Below, one piece after another: positions 11,634 through 25,624 of a stretch of 64,000 bases of DNA. The notes beneath the pieces were generated by a model. The model was given only the letters and a program-made list of their open reading frames with translations. It searched no databases and had not been told where the DNA came from. The position numbers and the translations under genes were made by a program. The DNA lies in NCBI GenBank assembly GCA_033064195.1, contig JARBJD010000237.1, forward strand, positions 53,949-117,948, in the 5' to 3' direction. The stretch is from Blattamonas nauphoetae (lineage: Eukaryota; Preaxostyla; Oxymonadida). Numbering within the stretch: the stretch's first letter is position 1; the number at the start of each line of letters is the position of its first letter.

Positions 11634-11792
11634 TGCAGATGTTAAAAATAAGTGACCCATGACTGATTCTGTCTGACTATTCCTGGATCGTCCTTCGACA
11701 TGAATAGTGTGAGAATTCTGGGATGTACGGAAATGAGTCAGTGATTTCTGTCGGAACGGTTGTTCAGGCTCCTCTTTCCTCAGTCATTCGTG

Positions 11793-13462
11793 ATGGATCA
11801 GCCAGACTGGTTTTCTGAATTATGGAACGATCAAGAGCTCAACATGTCACTCGATCCCAACTCAGTTCCATATGTTCTAGATCTTGGAACTGGTTCCATT
11901 AGATTTGATTCATCTGATAAGAAGAAACCATCATTCCTACAGCCCTCTCTGTATGGAACCCCGAAGCGAAAACTTGCCATGATCACAGCTGAATCTAAAG
12001 AAAAATACATCGGACTTGATGCACGGAGAAATCGTGGCGATCTTGTCCTACATCATATCCTTGATAAAGGAACCATTATCCACACAGACGAAGCATTCGA
12101 ACTCCTCGACTTATAGTACCCGGATAAACCCGTTAAGTCGGATAAACCCGTTACCAACATACCCCACTTCACATTGAAACTTTTATTATGACGACTGATA
12201 TGTTGTGCTTGAAAGAAAGTTATTGTTCGAATTCTGAAATGATTTGTCCCCTGTTCAGTTGTTTGATCGAGGTCAATGGGTCAGTTCAAATCGATGAATG
12301 ACCAGCCACGACACCCTGTATGTGATGCTGAGTACAAAGAGGTTGCATCTCAATGTACCATCCCTTGGACGCCTGGGAAGACATTGGCTAAGTTCCGAGC
12401 ACATTTCGACTTTCACTTTTCTCATTCCATTTCGCAATCATTCTTTCAACAGTGACTCCTGTTTTAAAAATAATGAAAAGAGTAATGAACGGGAAGTGGA
12501 AGGATAATTTTAGTGAAGAGGGGGGACTGCTATGCTCATGTGGAATGGTTAACGGGTTTATCCGCTCTAACGGGTTTGTCCGGGTACTATTAGCGCTCGA
12601 CAAAACTGATGTCGCACACCCTGAAGACCAACCTCTCATCATTGTTGACTCTCCAATGAGTAACAGAAATGACAAAGAAAAAATGTTAGAATGGTTATTT
12701 GAAGCAAAACATTTTAAACACGTCTCATTTCAATCATCGTCAGCCCTCGTCCTGACCGCCCTTCGGAAGACGTCTGGAGTCGTTCTCGACTGTGGAGAAG
12801 GCGTTTGCACTGTTTCTGCCATTAGCAACGGATTCTACCTTCAAGGAGCACAGCACAGACTTCCATTTGGCGGCCGCGACATCACCAAATTCCTCATCAA
12901 AACAATGTTCGAGGCCGGATACAATTTCAGCAGCTCTTCCGACTTTGACATCGCCCGCGAAATCAAAGAAGATCTCTCGTTTGTATCCGACGATTATAAC
13001 GCTGACATCCAGCGCGGGTTCAAAGAGTCCCCCTTCCCAAAGGCTCACACCCTTCCAGACGGCTCGATAATCGAACTCGGAGTGGAACGATTCTGCTGCG
13101 TGGAGGGGTTCTTCCACCCCAACCTGCTTGGATACGAGAATGGGGGTATTCAGGACGCAATCTTGCAGGCCATCATGTCGTGTGGGGTGGACGTCAGATC
13201 CACTCTCATGAAGAACATTATCCTCACAGGTGGAAGCACCCTTTCTGAAAATTTCGCTAATCGACTTCAGAATGAATTGAACGAGGCCGTCTCAGAAGGG
13301 GCGAACGAAGGTGTTGATCTGTTCACTGTTCACGCAGAAAAGAACAGAGAACTCCTCCAATGGATCGGCGGAAGTCTCTTGGCCAAGTCTGCCCGCGATC
13401 AAATCGGGTGGATCACACGAGAGAAGTACAGCGAGTATGGTAATAGCATTCTTTATCGGTAG
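11793..13462 (+). pseudogene. Actin-related protein gene interrupted by a MITE
   Basis: The 5' part (11793-12113, 107 codons) has the actin phosphate-1 loop as VLDLGTGSIR and matches actin through YIGLDARRNRGDL. The 3' part (12593-13462) continues with actin-like EDQPLIIVDSPM, the phosphate-2 loop LDCGEGVCTV, the LPDG and ERFCC motifs, ILTGGSTL and WIGGSLLA. The two parts are separated by a 476-bp element (12114-12589) that brings an in-frame TAG at once. Without element and one TTA copy the length would be 396 residues, normal for an actin-related protein. Using GT and AG inside the element as an intron gives the wrong frame, so I read the gene as disrupted, unless another allele is empty. 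Which ARP subtype it is cannot be said. Confidence 0.85.
12114..12589. mobile_element. MITE with TIRs and TTA target duplication (copy 1)
   Basis: Ends are inverted copies of TAGTACCCGGAYAAACCCG, followed by a second AAACCCGTTA unit. TTA at 12111-12113 and 12590-12592 flanks it as a 3-bp target duplication. Length 476 bp with no transposase. A second copy in opposite orientation lies at 43937-44411. The 3-bp TTA duplication is like that of PIF/Harbinger elements, but the second copy has TCA, so the superfamily is open. An open frame starting inside the element reads into the 3' half of the actin-related gene. Confidence 0.92.
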
Positions 13463-13551
13463 GCAGCACATTTCATTGTTTTCTTCTGTTTTGCCCGCAT
13501 TTGTTGTGTTTTCATTTCGCAGTCACACGATAGTTGTTCTCGTTGTAATGA

Positions 13552-16115
<2,564 letters not shown>

Positions 16116-16432
16116 TTTCTGTCATCATTAGCTGAACATTTCATTTTTGAAGGATTTCATTTGAATCACAAGTACTTATGAGAAAAATGTGATATGATTA
16201 CCATAAATTACTTCAATTCTTCCGAAAATATGCACCATAACTGCGTAATAGCGAGAATATCCTGGATGTGTTCGTTTGGATGTTCTCGTTCTATCAGAAG
16301 AGAAGGTGTTAATCAGACAGTTTGGGTCATTGATCCTCGATGGATGATACATGCTTCATCTTTAGGAACCAACTCCATATTTTGTGCCTTCCATTTGTTC
16401 CAGAATTGCATCAGCGATTTCGAAAACTTGGA

Positions 16433-17029
16433 TCAACAGCAATGATGGGAAAATTTGAGAAATATACCTTGATTCCTATTGAAAGCATGATTATATCCAA
16501 TGCTACACGCTGTATGATCCCACAGACAACCATGATTGTCCAGTCTGAACAAGATGAAAATGTTGGAGTTCACACCCTTTTGATAGATGCATGAGAGTAC
16601 AATTTCAAGAGGAAAGAAACATAAGGCCATGAGAAGGAAAATTGGAGCCAGAATAAGGGATGCGATGAAGATGACAGCTTCGGCAGGTTTGAGGTGAGGA
16701 TGATGACGTTTGAACAGTGGTTTTGGCTTAAACTCAATTTTGTACCGTTCATGACAGATTTCACAACCTATACAAGAAAATATTGAGAATAACAATTGAA
16801 TATAGGGCAAAGAAGGCCAAACGATCCCATTCACTGTTTGAGGCGACTTTTGCCTGAATCCATTCCGACAGACACTCTAAATGAACCTTGATGGATGAGA
16901 CGAGATGAACAGGCATACAGCACCCATTGATCCAGCGCAACCGCATGGATGGCATAACACCATCGAAGGATCGTCAGTGAGGCATATTTTGCATTGATAC
17001 TGTTCCTGGGGAGGTGAGTTCTGGGACAT
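16433..17029 (-). CDS. RING-CH (MARCH-like) membrane E3 ubiquitin ligase
   Basis: Exons on the minus strand: 17029-16919, 16886-16823 and 16767-16433, 169 residues. The RINGv domain is complete across three exons: CKIC, then LCHPCGCAGSM, then HLECLSEW, then CEIC. The Cys4-His-Cys3 order marks the MARCH type, which joins ubiquitin to membrane proteins. After it come two hydrophobic helices (about AVIFIASLILAPIFLLMAL and the stretch after it), as in MARCH proteins. Intron 1 is only 32 nt yet gives a perfect join. Near the end, GTGTGAAC..TTGTTCAG could be a further 38-nt intron that would change the last residues, so the C-terminus is less certain. Confidence 0.85.
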
Positions 17030-17933
17030 TGTTTTGTGTTAAGTAAGGAAAGAAATGTGTCAGAATTTAAGGAGAACGGAGATGTCCGAATCCTTGTGAA
17101 CATTCGCAAGCTTATCCAGCGATACAGCGACTAACTTTGGAACAATTTCCGTGATTGAAGTGCCTTTCACATTTTTTCTCAGTTTTCATTCACGACTGTC
17201 AGGTCTATTCAATCGATGTTCGCGCTCAATTTCGTACACGCGCTTTATCCACTCACTCTTCCTTTTCTTTCATTGTCTCATCCATTCATCGATGTCTCCC
17301 AAGCAATTTCCAGCGTCAGGAATACCTTGACTTGACCACGTGACAAATGGGTGATATTATTCCAGGACGTTCGTTGAACGAAACCAGTTTCGATCCAAGG
17401 CTCTCAAGTAACGAGGTAGTACTGAAAAGTGAGAAAAAAATAGAGATTCTTGGCAAGAAAATAGCATAGAAAATCTAAATGAAGAGAATATAAGGAGTTA
17501 GAGTGTGTTCGAAAAAATCTCGGGAAATATAGGATAAAGAGAGGTCAACAGATCTTAAAAGTCATTGACAGACTGTTTTTCTCCCGTGTGAACCATTATC
17601 TCGATCGTAAGGAGAAGACTACGAGCATGAAATGACAGAGTTAGTCGAATATGATGAACAAAGAACTAGGAGACGATAATCATGAGGGATGATGAATTGA
17701 CGATGGTCTATTGCCTGGATCTGAATTATGTAGAGATGTCTGTTCAAATTAGACTTCAACTTGCGAAAGGAAAAAACTCACCATGGGCCATGGAGAGTTC
17801 AAGAGGTGATGATCTTCTGAACAACTCGGTTTTCTCCTTCTAATAGATTTTTACTCTCAGACTCGTTCTTCTGAGAGGATATCTTTGAAAGTTGAGGAAA
17901 AAATGATGAAAGTGTGAAGTGGTGTGTTCTGCT
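17030..17933. other. Intergenic stretch, no gene seen
   Basis: Only short, low-quality frames on either strand. It separates two convergent-or-unrelated genes (RING-CH start at 17029, kinase-SPRY stop at 17934). No repeat or RNA gene was recognised. Confidence 0.5.
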
Positions 17934-19938
17934 TTATTCATCCATCTCGACAGCAATCGTTCCTCCAACCATCTGCGGCTCGGACACAATTTCAACTGAC
18001 TCAATCTCAAAAGTATCCTTCTTGTCTTGGAGGCTCACAAAAAAACGGAAGGGAACTGGGATGTTCGTGAAGAAGACTGGCTGGGTCTCTCCATCTTGCG
18101 ACAGTTTCAATGTTCGCTTTCCTTCTCGTCCATCTGCCTCCAACACCACTCGCTGTCCCTCTCTTCCTCCCAAACATGCTGATCCTTCCTTTATGCATTT
18201 CCTATTCTGTCTGGCATATCGGCCTCGCGGATACAATTCCCATCCTCCTCCTCCCTTCAGACTCGTAAAGTTTTGGGTGAGATCCTCGTTGCTCACACTG
18301 GACGAGATGATCCCAACTGTGAAAGAGTTGTGCTGTGTTTTTCTGATTGTGAGTGACAGACGAGCCACTTCTGCCCCAAGCTCGAACGAGAGAAGTGACG
18401 CAGATGAGTATACTGATAATGTGAAGACATTTCCTGACACTGTCCAATAATAAGGGTCGAACAGTTCGAGTGCTGCTGCTCCAATTTGAGTTCGGATGAC
18501 AGTTCCTCGTCGGAGTCCACGTCGCCCCTCAGTTTCACCGCCCTCATCTTCATTCCTTCCTGGCACTGCGCCAGACCGAGACTCAACTCGCATCGCTGTG
18601 ACTTTTGGAGGCTCTTGTTCCTGTCTCGCTAATTTTGCTTCAGCTGCTTGCCTTTCCGATTCTGATTTGGCCAGTTTCTCTGTCAGGCTGTTCAGTTCTG
18701 CATTCAGTTTGTCCGCTGTCTGTCTGTGGGCGTTCTTTTCCATTTCCAGCTGGTTCTTCAATGTCTCGTTTTCGGAATGGAGTTCTTTGTCGTCGGCGTC
18801 TTTCAGTCTCCAAAGTGCTGAGGCAGTGTTCACAAGGCAACGAAATACTCCAAATGAACACATTTGAGAACTCGTCACTCGAGTCCCTGAGTTCTGAATA
18901 GAAAACAAAAAAAAGATGAAAAAAGAGAAGAAACAAACGGGATCCAACATTCGCATCAGAAGCGCTCGTTCTTCGCCTCCACAACTCGACCCAATCATCG
19001 ACACTTGGAACGACCCAATCTCACGAATCAAGCGAGCGGCATTCTGGCTCTTGAAAGGCGGTTCTCCAAACAGAAGCCAGTGAAGAACAATCCCCAACGC
19101 CCACACATCCGATGAGCACGTCGCCCTTCCTGTTTCCGATTCCATTCGTTCTGGCGACACATACAGCTGAGACATCACTGAACGCGTGCTGCTCACATCT
19201 TCCGATTCCGCTGCCCCTAAATCACCTGAATGAACAAAATAAGAAAGTGAAACCATCACAATAATCAAAGAATGAAAAAAATAGAAAAGATGACGAAGGG
19301 AAGGGATAGAAACACAAACACAGTTTGAAGTGTCCCCCAGTGAAAAGAAGAATGTTCTCCATCTTCACATCTCCATGTGCTGTTGCTCCGCTTGAGTCGT
19401 TGTGCATCACATTCAGCGCAGACGAAACATCCACCATCACTCGATAAACAACCTGAAAAGCCAACACACAGAAGGAAAATCACATCATGAGAAGAATAGA
19501 AAGAAAAAAGTCACAATGAATCAACAAAGCAACAAAGAATTACAAAGAATCAACGAACTTCGCGAGGTACAAGAACTCCACGAGATGTGTGGTCCTTCAC
19601 GATTTCTGCCAATGATTGTCCTCCCAGCTCCATCACAATCACTTTCAAATTCCCCATCGGTGCCAATTCCTTCAGTGCAACAATTCCTGGATGCGCGAAC
19701 TTTCGAAGTCGATTAACTTCACGATCGATTCGTTCCTTGTCTTTAGCTGCCATGCACGGAATCATCTTTCCCGCATAATGTATCTGAGTTGAATTCTCAA
19801 TCATTTCCACAACACTTCCGAAGCCACCAGAACTGATTGTTCGAACGAACGAATCTGAACAAATATAAAAATAATATTCCACTTTGGGTTGTGAAAATGG
19901 AACATACACCCATCTGGAACTTCGAATACATCCGCCAT
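17934..19938 (-). CDS. Protein kinase - coiled coil - SPRY-like protein (family member 2)
   Basis: Exons on the minus strand: 19938-19908, 19854-19559, 19452-19320, 19225-18939 and 18893-17934; 568 residues. Exon sizes 31, 296, 133 and 287 are the same as in member 1. Kinase signatures sit at the same residues: SSGGFGSV, Lys40, HGD with Asp137, Asn142, DLG with Asp155, SPE. The coiled coil is shorter, and the SPRY-like end has GQRVVLEADG, TLKLSQDGE and PQMVGG. Intron 4 (18894-18938) is 45 nt, stop-free and in frame; kept, it would add 15 mostly Phe/Ile residues. The first 16 residues and much of the kinase are almost the same as in members 1 and 3, so the copies are fairly young or kept alike by gene conversion. 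Confidence 0.88.
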
Positions 19939-19957
19939 TTTGATAGTCCTGTTGGAT

Positions 19958-19989
19958 AGCGACCGGTTGACACGTGATCCCCCCATCAA
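19958..19989 (-). promoter_or_regulatory. Conserved upstream block of kinase-SPRY genes (copy 2, diverged)
   Basis: On the minus strand, TGATGGGGGGATCACG precedes the ATG at 19938 by about 40 nt. It matches the GGGGAGATC core seen before the ATGs at 5045 and 25625 in text and distance; the following GATTGACA part is only weakly kept. Confidence 0.4.
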
Positions 19990-20548
19990 CAAATAGACTG
20001 ATGTTTGTGTGAAAACAAATGACTACTCTCTATCCAAACAATGGCAGAAGTGCTCAAGAACTCACTCCCTACTAATCAACCACTCTGAGCAGAGTTGAAG
20101 TCCTTCTTTCAACTCTGTGAGCACGCAACTCATTATCACTGCTTTCTGAACAATCTGGCGATATTGATGAGGATCACAGACCTTCGCTTTGGATCTCCAT
20201 CGACGGTCTTACCATTTTATGCACACTTTAAGATCCACTTCCGATTTGTTGAAGATGGCAGCCCGAATCATTGTTGGGATCACCTGCGTGCCTCCGACGA
20301 TTATGATCACTTGAAGTCAATCCAAACGAGTGTGGAATGATTCACACTCATTGCCCTCTCCACATCGCTTTCCTTCGCCCAGTGTATTGGGAGGGAAATG
20401 ATGCCAAACTTCACCTCTCTGCCGCGATGCAGTCGAAGCAGAATATGATCAGTCGAACACAGAAACGGTATCCACTCGCTTGTTAGCAAGAAACAAAGCG
20501 TCGCTGGATCCAGCATTTTCTTTGAGAAAACAGCTGGATCATCGAGAC
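19990..20548. other. Intergenic stretch, no gene seen
   Basis: Between the kinase-SPRY gene and the S28 fragment I find only short frames without family features or clear splice logic. Confidence 0.45.
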
Positions 20549-21339
20549 TCATCGGACGATCACAATGGCGATGACCACAACAACCATCAAACCAATGGTG
20601 ACGACATAGGCGAAGACAACATGATCAGTGAACTTGAAGCTAACGGGGACGATGGGCACGATCCCTTGGGCGCGCCAGTCCTTCAGCATCTCGATCTCGT
20701 ACGTTCGGGCATTCTTGAGGGATTGGGAGTCGGATGGAGCGGGTGTGTGCAGGTCCTCACAACGCGATCCGTCCTTGATCACAAACACGCCCCACTTCTG
20801 CCTTTCCACTTCCGTCTTCGGGCACGACGTGTCCGCCGTTGAAAGTGCCCGCCGTTGATGTGCGTGTGGCGAGCGAGGCGTTCAGGATGCTCAGCATCTT
20901 CCACGGATCCTTCTCCCCGTTCGAGAAGATGATGTTGTTCCCCTTCACATCCAACCCTCCATATCGCCTCTTGATCCCATCAAGGTCTAGAGCAAGCTCT
21001 TCGATGAGATCGCTCTGACGATGGGAGGAGTGTGAGATTCCCCATCCATCAGGTCTGAAGTTGCTCTCTCCAGCAACAGCTGCATTCGACACTCGTCACC
21101 GCTTGTTGAATGTTGTCGCTCCATCTCACAATTTCTGGGATCACATGCACGAGGGCTATGACCTGTTGCATCTCAAAACACGCGTCGAAGCAGCCTCTCT
21201 CGAATGACTCCCACTCATTGTATTCGGCACTTCCGTCCTCACATTCACGCCAAGTCCATTGTTGGAGAAACCTTGAATCGTCAGAGGTGTGGAGGAGACA
21301 AAGAACTTCTGATGATGCAAAACACTGGGCGATTGCCAA
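20549..21339 (-). pseudogene. Serine carboxypeptidase S28 (Pro-X carboxypeptidase-like), 5'-truncated
   Basis: C-terminal exons only. The last exon is 20773-20549; before it lies one ending at 20829 (intron 20774-20828, 55 nt); before that a segment with WTWRECEDGS. The S28 motif IIFSNGEKDPW carries the Asp of the catalytic triad, and GGH before the intron supplies a candidate His, followed by DLHTPAPSDSQS as in this family. The end has a hydrophobic helix (VVTIGLMVVVVIAIVIV), a possible membrane anchor. About 250 residues are present where the family has about 450; the part with the nucleophile Ser (GGSYGG) is missing, and upstream lies the HEAT-like gene in the other direction. I read it as a truncated relic, though a missed upstream exon is possible. 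Confidence 0.65.
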
Positions 21340-21438
21340 TGGGATGATCCTTCTCTCCTTTTAGTGAAAGAAGAAAAAGATTCTTCGAACACGTTCATTG
21401 ATAGCTGTCTACGTGATTCGCGGGAATCATCTTCAGCT

Positions 21439-22434
21439 ATGAACACTTTGCAAGAACCATTCCTCAATTTCGATGTGAATTCTTCATTATCATTCGAGGA
21501 CCAATCGACAATTTTCTGCTCACTTGTGGCCCTTGTGAAAGCTGAATATTCATTCGACTACGCTCTTCAAGAAAAGACCGTCACTTTTCTGAAGAGTCTC
21601 AAACCGGAATGGAACAAACAAGTTGCTTCCAAACTCGTCACCGACCTTGTTCCCTCTTCAGCAGGATCACCTTCTGGCTTTATTGATAGCGTTCTCACTC
21701 TGCTGTTGACTCCACATTCGATACTGAGGGCAGCAACGTTGTCGCTCCTTCGCAAAACAATCAACTTTTCATCAACTGAAATTCGATGTCGTCTCGTGGA
21801 GTCAGATCTTGTCAGCAATGTGTTAGCGACTATTCAACCTCACACACTGTCAATATCAGGAAATGAAGAGATGCTTGACAATCTCGTCAACATCATCGCT
21901 TATTCTGTCGACCTCGCCTTTCATGTCGGGATGCTTGGCATCACTACAGCAATCGGCCAATACAATCATCGTGAAATAATCTTCCAGAAAGTCGTGCTTC
22001 CATCGTCGACACTTGTGAGATTTCTGATCTCCAATCGGTACATCCTCAAAGGAGAACTGTTCGACTCTCTCGTCTTTCTATTGCGCATCTTCATTCGAAT
22101 CTGCCCATTTCATCATCCAACATTGGAGTTTGTTCTCGCATCTCCGATTGCGATGGCATTCTCAAGTTGTCTTTCGTTTACCGAAGACTGTCAACTTCTC
22201 AACAACACTCTCATTCGGATAAACTATTTGATGCCTGAATGGAAGAAAGAAGGCGCAGAAGTGGTCCAATCTGGGAAACGGATGATGCAAGCTCTGTTTT
22301 CGGAAGGCTTTGAAGACGCACTCGAACAGATGCTGTTACACATCAAGAATGGATATCATGGGCTATCTCTTGTTCTATATTGTCGCTTTTTCTCGCAAAG
22401 ACTGGGATCGAATGTGTATGATACTGAAGATTGA
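21439..22434 (+). CDS. HEAT-like helical protein
   Basis: Open frame of 331 residues from ATG at 21439. It aligns with the gene at 7467-8399 through LQEPFLNFD, LVTDLVPSSAGSPSGF, LRKT, LVESDL, HREIIFQKVVLPSS and KRMMQALFSEGFEDALEQML, and keeps a ~40-residue stretch that the other copy lost. The frame is open ~75 nt further upstream with weak similarity to the N-terminus of the copy at 7467, but has no ATG there; an upstream exon ending before the TTTTAG at 21361-21363 is possible. Helical, Leu-rich, no catalytic motif. The role is unknown; protein binding is the usual job of such repeats. Confidence 0.7.
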   Translation: MNTLQEPFLNFDVNSSLSFEDQSTIFCSLVALVKAEYSFDYALQEKTVTFLKSLKPEWNKQVASKLVTDLVPSSAGSPSGFIDSVLTLLLTPHSILRAATLSLLRKTINFSSTEIRCRLVESDLVSNVLATIQPHTLSISGNEEMLDNLVNIIAYSVDLAFHVGMLGITTAIGQYNHREIIFQKVVLPSSTLVRFLISNRYILKGELFDSLVFLLRIFIRICPFHHPTLEFVLASPIAMAFSSCLSFTEDCQLLNNTLIRINYLMPEWKKEGAEVVQSGKRMMQALFSEGFEDALEQMLLHIKNGYHGLSLVLYCRFFSQRLGSNVYDTED

Positions 22435-23451
22435 GATCTCAAATTACACGTCGAAAACACCTCTCTCGAATGACTCCACCTCGTTTCTGCGAACTCTTCT
22501 CGAATGTTGGGAATTCTTTGATTGCTGGTACAGACAAACAGATTCTGTGATCGCCTCCAATCGTCCAGAAATGGTTTGCTCTTTTTGGTTCGTCGTTCTC
22601 AACGCGGCTGTCTTTGACTGTCACATGGTCAACCGTCCTCTCTCCAAACAATTCCTTGCGTTTCAGAACGATGCATTGTGACCAGATTATCTTTCCCAAT
22701 CTCGACTTTCGGACCATCTCAGAAACACCTCTCGTTTATCTCGTCAACATGTGGTGTGTCCACATTCCCGCTATTCCACAGCCATCCACCTCTCTTGCTC
22801 TTGTCCTCCACTTCCTCAGACTGGCTTCAATGCTAACGAACCCTTCAGGTGTTTCCTTTGAAAAAAGATCACTTTTGACACACAGTCACTCTGGAATACG
22901 GGAATCGGGAATCATGGAAAGATCAATGGGGTGATCTCACCTCAAAACCGCTTATCATTCATATTTTCTGTTCAAAAGCCAAAAAACATCTCATAAAAAC
23001 GTTGAAATGGAAGACAAGTCGAGTTATGAGGCAGATTTCCTTCTTTTCTTCACAATTCCAGCGATGCGAGGTTTTCATCTTCTTTCACCAAGACTTCCAT
23101 CATCGCAACACATGTTCAATTCCGCATAGTTGTTTCCTCCACATCATCATCTTAACATTTTTAACAATTGATACGTCCAATATTTTGGTTTGAAGTGTGA
23201 TCTCCCCATTGATCTGTCCGTGATTCCTGATTACCGTATTCCGGAGTGACAGCAATTGAATCCTCGAATACCGACACACATGGTGTAAAAGAGTGAATAC
23301 GAAAAGAGATGTCATGTCAGGTCACAGGTTGACAAAAAAAGAGAGTAAATCCCAAGTAAGTGACGAAATCGTGAGAAGAATGAAAACAGAATTAAGAAGT
23401 GTTGTGAAAGTTGGCTTAAGACAGGTCGAAACAGAATGAACTGAAAGGAAC
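22435..23451. other. Gene-poor stretch with a short S28-like echo
   Basis: No convincing gene. At 22452-22486 the text CCTCTCTCGAATGACTCC repeats exactly a piece of the S28 fragment (about 21190-21211) in the same orientation, so the HEAT-like gene lies between two copies of this short S28-derived piece. Confidence 0.4.
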
Positions 23452-25396
23452 CTATTCATCCGTTTCTGTTTTTGCTGCATCCAGAATGGCAGCATCGATG
23501 ATCGAATCAAGATCGATCGTTCGCGGTGAATTATCTTTGGGGAGTTCGGACTTCTCGTCTAAAGTTGACATGACTAGGGACGTTCCTTCACCTTTCATTC
23601 CAATCTAGAGAGAATAGACATGAAAAATGTTGTATTAGAGACGAGAAAGGAACAAGCGTCAAAGAATAATCCCACAACAAAGATAAGCATAAAACAAACG
23701 CTGAAGTACACTGGACGGCGCTTTCCATTGAATGTATATCTGATCTCTTCGTCGTCAACGAGGATGCGCCAGATCATGTGTGTGTCGTTGGACGCCATGA
23801 AAAACTGGATGATACTTTCCTTCTTAATGGTCGGCATGCCAGCAGTCTTGATGCAGGAAAGAGATCTTTCGGTTTCCATGTACAAATGGCAGTTTGAGTC
23901 AGAACAGAGAGAGAAAATGACTGCGGAAATAGTGGGGACATATGGGCAGAAATAGAAGGAAAAACGAGAATAAACTGGAGTATTCAGTGGGAAGACGTTT
24001 ATATCTTCCAGTTTTGAAGAGAACAAGGTTCGAGAATGTCATGTTATGGCACTCGATGTTGATATGAAGGTTGTCTGGATCTGCAAGCTCCTTAACAATA
24101 AATTTTTGCCGGACAATCCCATTAGGCATTGGGACATCCATAAGGAAAGTTGAGCGACCCCGCAAGACCTCTGCTCTTCCTGATCGAGTCAAAGTGAGCT
24201 TGTTTCGCTCCAGTCTGAATCCGCCATTGAAACAGTCGCAATGGGCGGCTAAAACATGCATTTTGGGGCGGTCATCACCCAGACCAAGAATATTGAGAAG
24301 AGGCATCAGATAAGAGAGGTCAGAGCTTGACGATGATTTCTTGGTCGATTCTTCAAAAAGACGTTTGTAATGCCGAGCTTGTACAACTGGATCTCGAATA
24401 AAGGACTGAAAAGCATCTGTATCGACGAGGTAAGATGCTGTTGGACGTGCTTTAGGATTCTGGGAGAATGAAGTCAAAATGAGGGAAAAGACCGGATCCA
24501 AGAGTTTCTTCAGAACATCTCGTTGTGCTTCATCAGGCCATGCCGGAACATTGGTGGGTTTGAATGCACCAAGTGAATTCACCAGTTTTGGGAGCCCTTC
24601 AGTGGTTGGGAATAATTGTCTCCGAAACATCAAATTGAAGAGGATAATGCCAACAGACCAGATGTCTGCCGGAGGAGAACATAAGGATACATGGTTTTCG
24701 AGTGATTCAGGAGCCGTGTATGAATAATTCGCTTCAGCAATTTCATCAGTAGTTTCTTTCAGTTTGTCTTTTGCTGTGCCTCGCAAATGAGCTGCCGAGG
24801 AATAAATGTGAGAATTGAGGAAGGTAAAACTGAGTTTAGCATGGTGGGACTTGTCCAGAACGATGCTTCTTAGTGAGATGTTTCCATGTGCCGCTGGTGT
24901 CTTCTCATGTGAATGCATGACATTCAAAGCGGCAACCACATCTGTGCATATTCTGTAAATATTCTACATTGGAATAAAGGATGGTGTGCACTTAGATACC
25001 TCGAGTTCGATTTGTCTATTGTATTGGAGCGCGTCATCCAGATATGTCTGAAGTGACTGTTCACCAAGCTCAGTGAGTATAACCTGAGCATTTTCCACTT
25101 CTTCCAATGAATGAAAACCAATGATATTCGGATGGGCATAAGTCTTGAGACATGCAACTTCATTCTCGCAGAGTTTTTTATTTTCAGCATTTTCTGTTGG
25201 AAAATACTTTGCTGCATAGTGATTTCCGGATTTTTTGCTTCGAATCTTGATCACAGGGCGATCAGCTGATTCAGTGATGCAAGAAACAATCTCGTCTGCG
25301 TAGACGAAAAGAAGACATTAACAGAGATGATGAAACAGAAATGAAATAAGTGACGCAAAAGATACATCCTTCAACAACTGGATATGGAAAAGACAT
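23452..25396 (-). CDS. Degenerate pseudokinase of the kinase-SPRY family
   Basis: Exons on the minus strand: 25396-25366, 25295-25000, 24963-24831, 24791-24493, 24459-23976, 23920-23700 and 23604-23452; 538 residues. The first three exon sizes (31, 296, 133) equal those of the active-type members and the fourth is 299. Lys40 is kept, but the glycine loop is replaced by ITESADRPVI; the catalytic HGD is HGN (Asp137 to Asn), Lys139 and Asn142 are Ser, and the DLG position reads HLR (Asp155 to His). So catalysis is very unlikely. There is no SPRY domain and no coiled coil; the C-terminal half is beta-rich and not recognised. It is divergently placed 228 bp from member 3. Introns 2-4 are 36, 39 and 33 nt. 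A regulator or decoy role is inference. Confidence 0.85.
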
Positions 25397-25624
25397 TCAA
25401 TTAACTTTGAAATCCCAGATTCAAATTGTCTGTGGGAAGATCAAGATTATGTTTGGAGGCCAGGAGGATCTGGGACCCCGAATTCCGGAAAAATACGATC
25501 TGCACAAGTCTCCAGTCGAGTGTGTGAACATGGATCTTCAGGAATGATTCATGTCGGGATCCGTGCCTTTTCAACAGTGGGGAGATCCCGGATTGACAAT
25601 TCTTTCAAAAGCCAAACTGTCAAA
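25397..25624. promoter_or_regulatory. Shared divergent promoter region between pseudokinase and kinase-SPRY gene 3
   Basis: 228 bp separate the two start codons. On the plus side, GTGGGGAGATC then GATTGACAATTC (about 25577-25602) repeats the block before the ATG at 5045. The minus side shows no matching block. Co-regulation is inferred from spacing only. Confidence 0.45.

Noticed and set aside
12452-12592. An open frame that starts in the MITE and continues into the actin-like 3' half, as a separate gene start
   Set aside because: The first ~45 residues are MITE sequence, and the actin-like text resumes exactly after the TTA duplication.
21364-21438. GTG start for the HEAT-like gene
   Set aside because: Non-ATG starts are rare in eukaryotes; the ATG at 21439 is in frame, although an upstream exon is possible.
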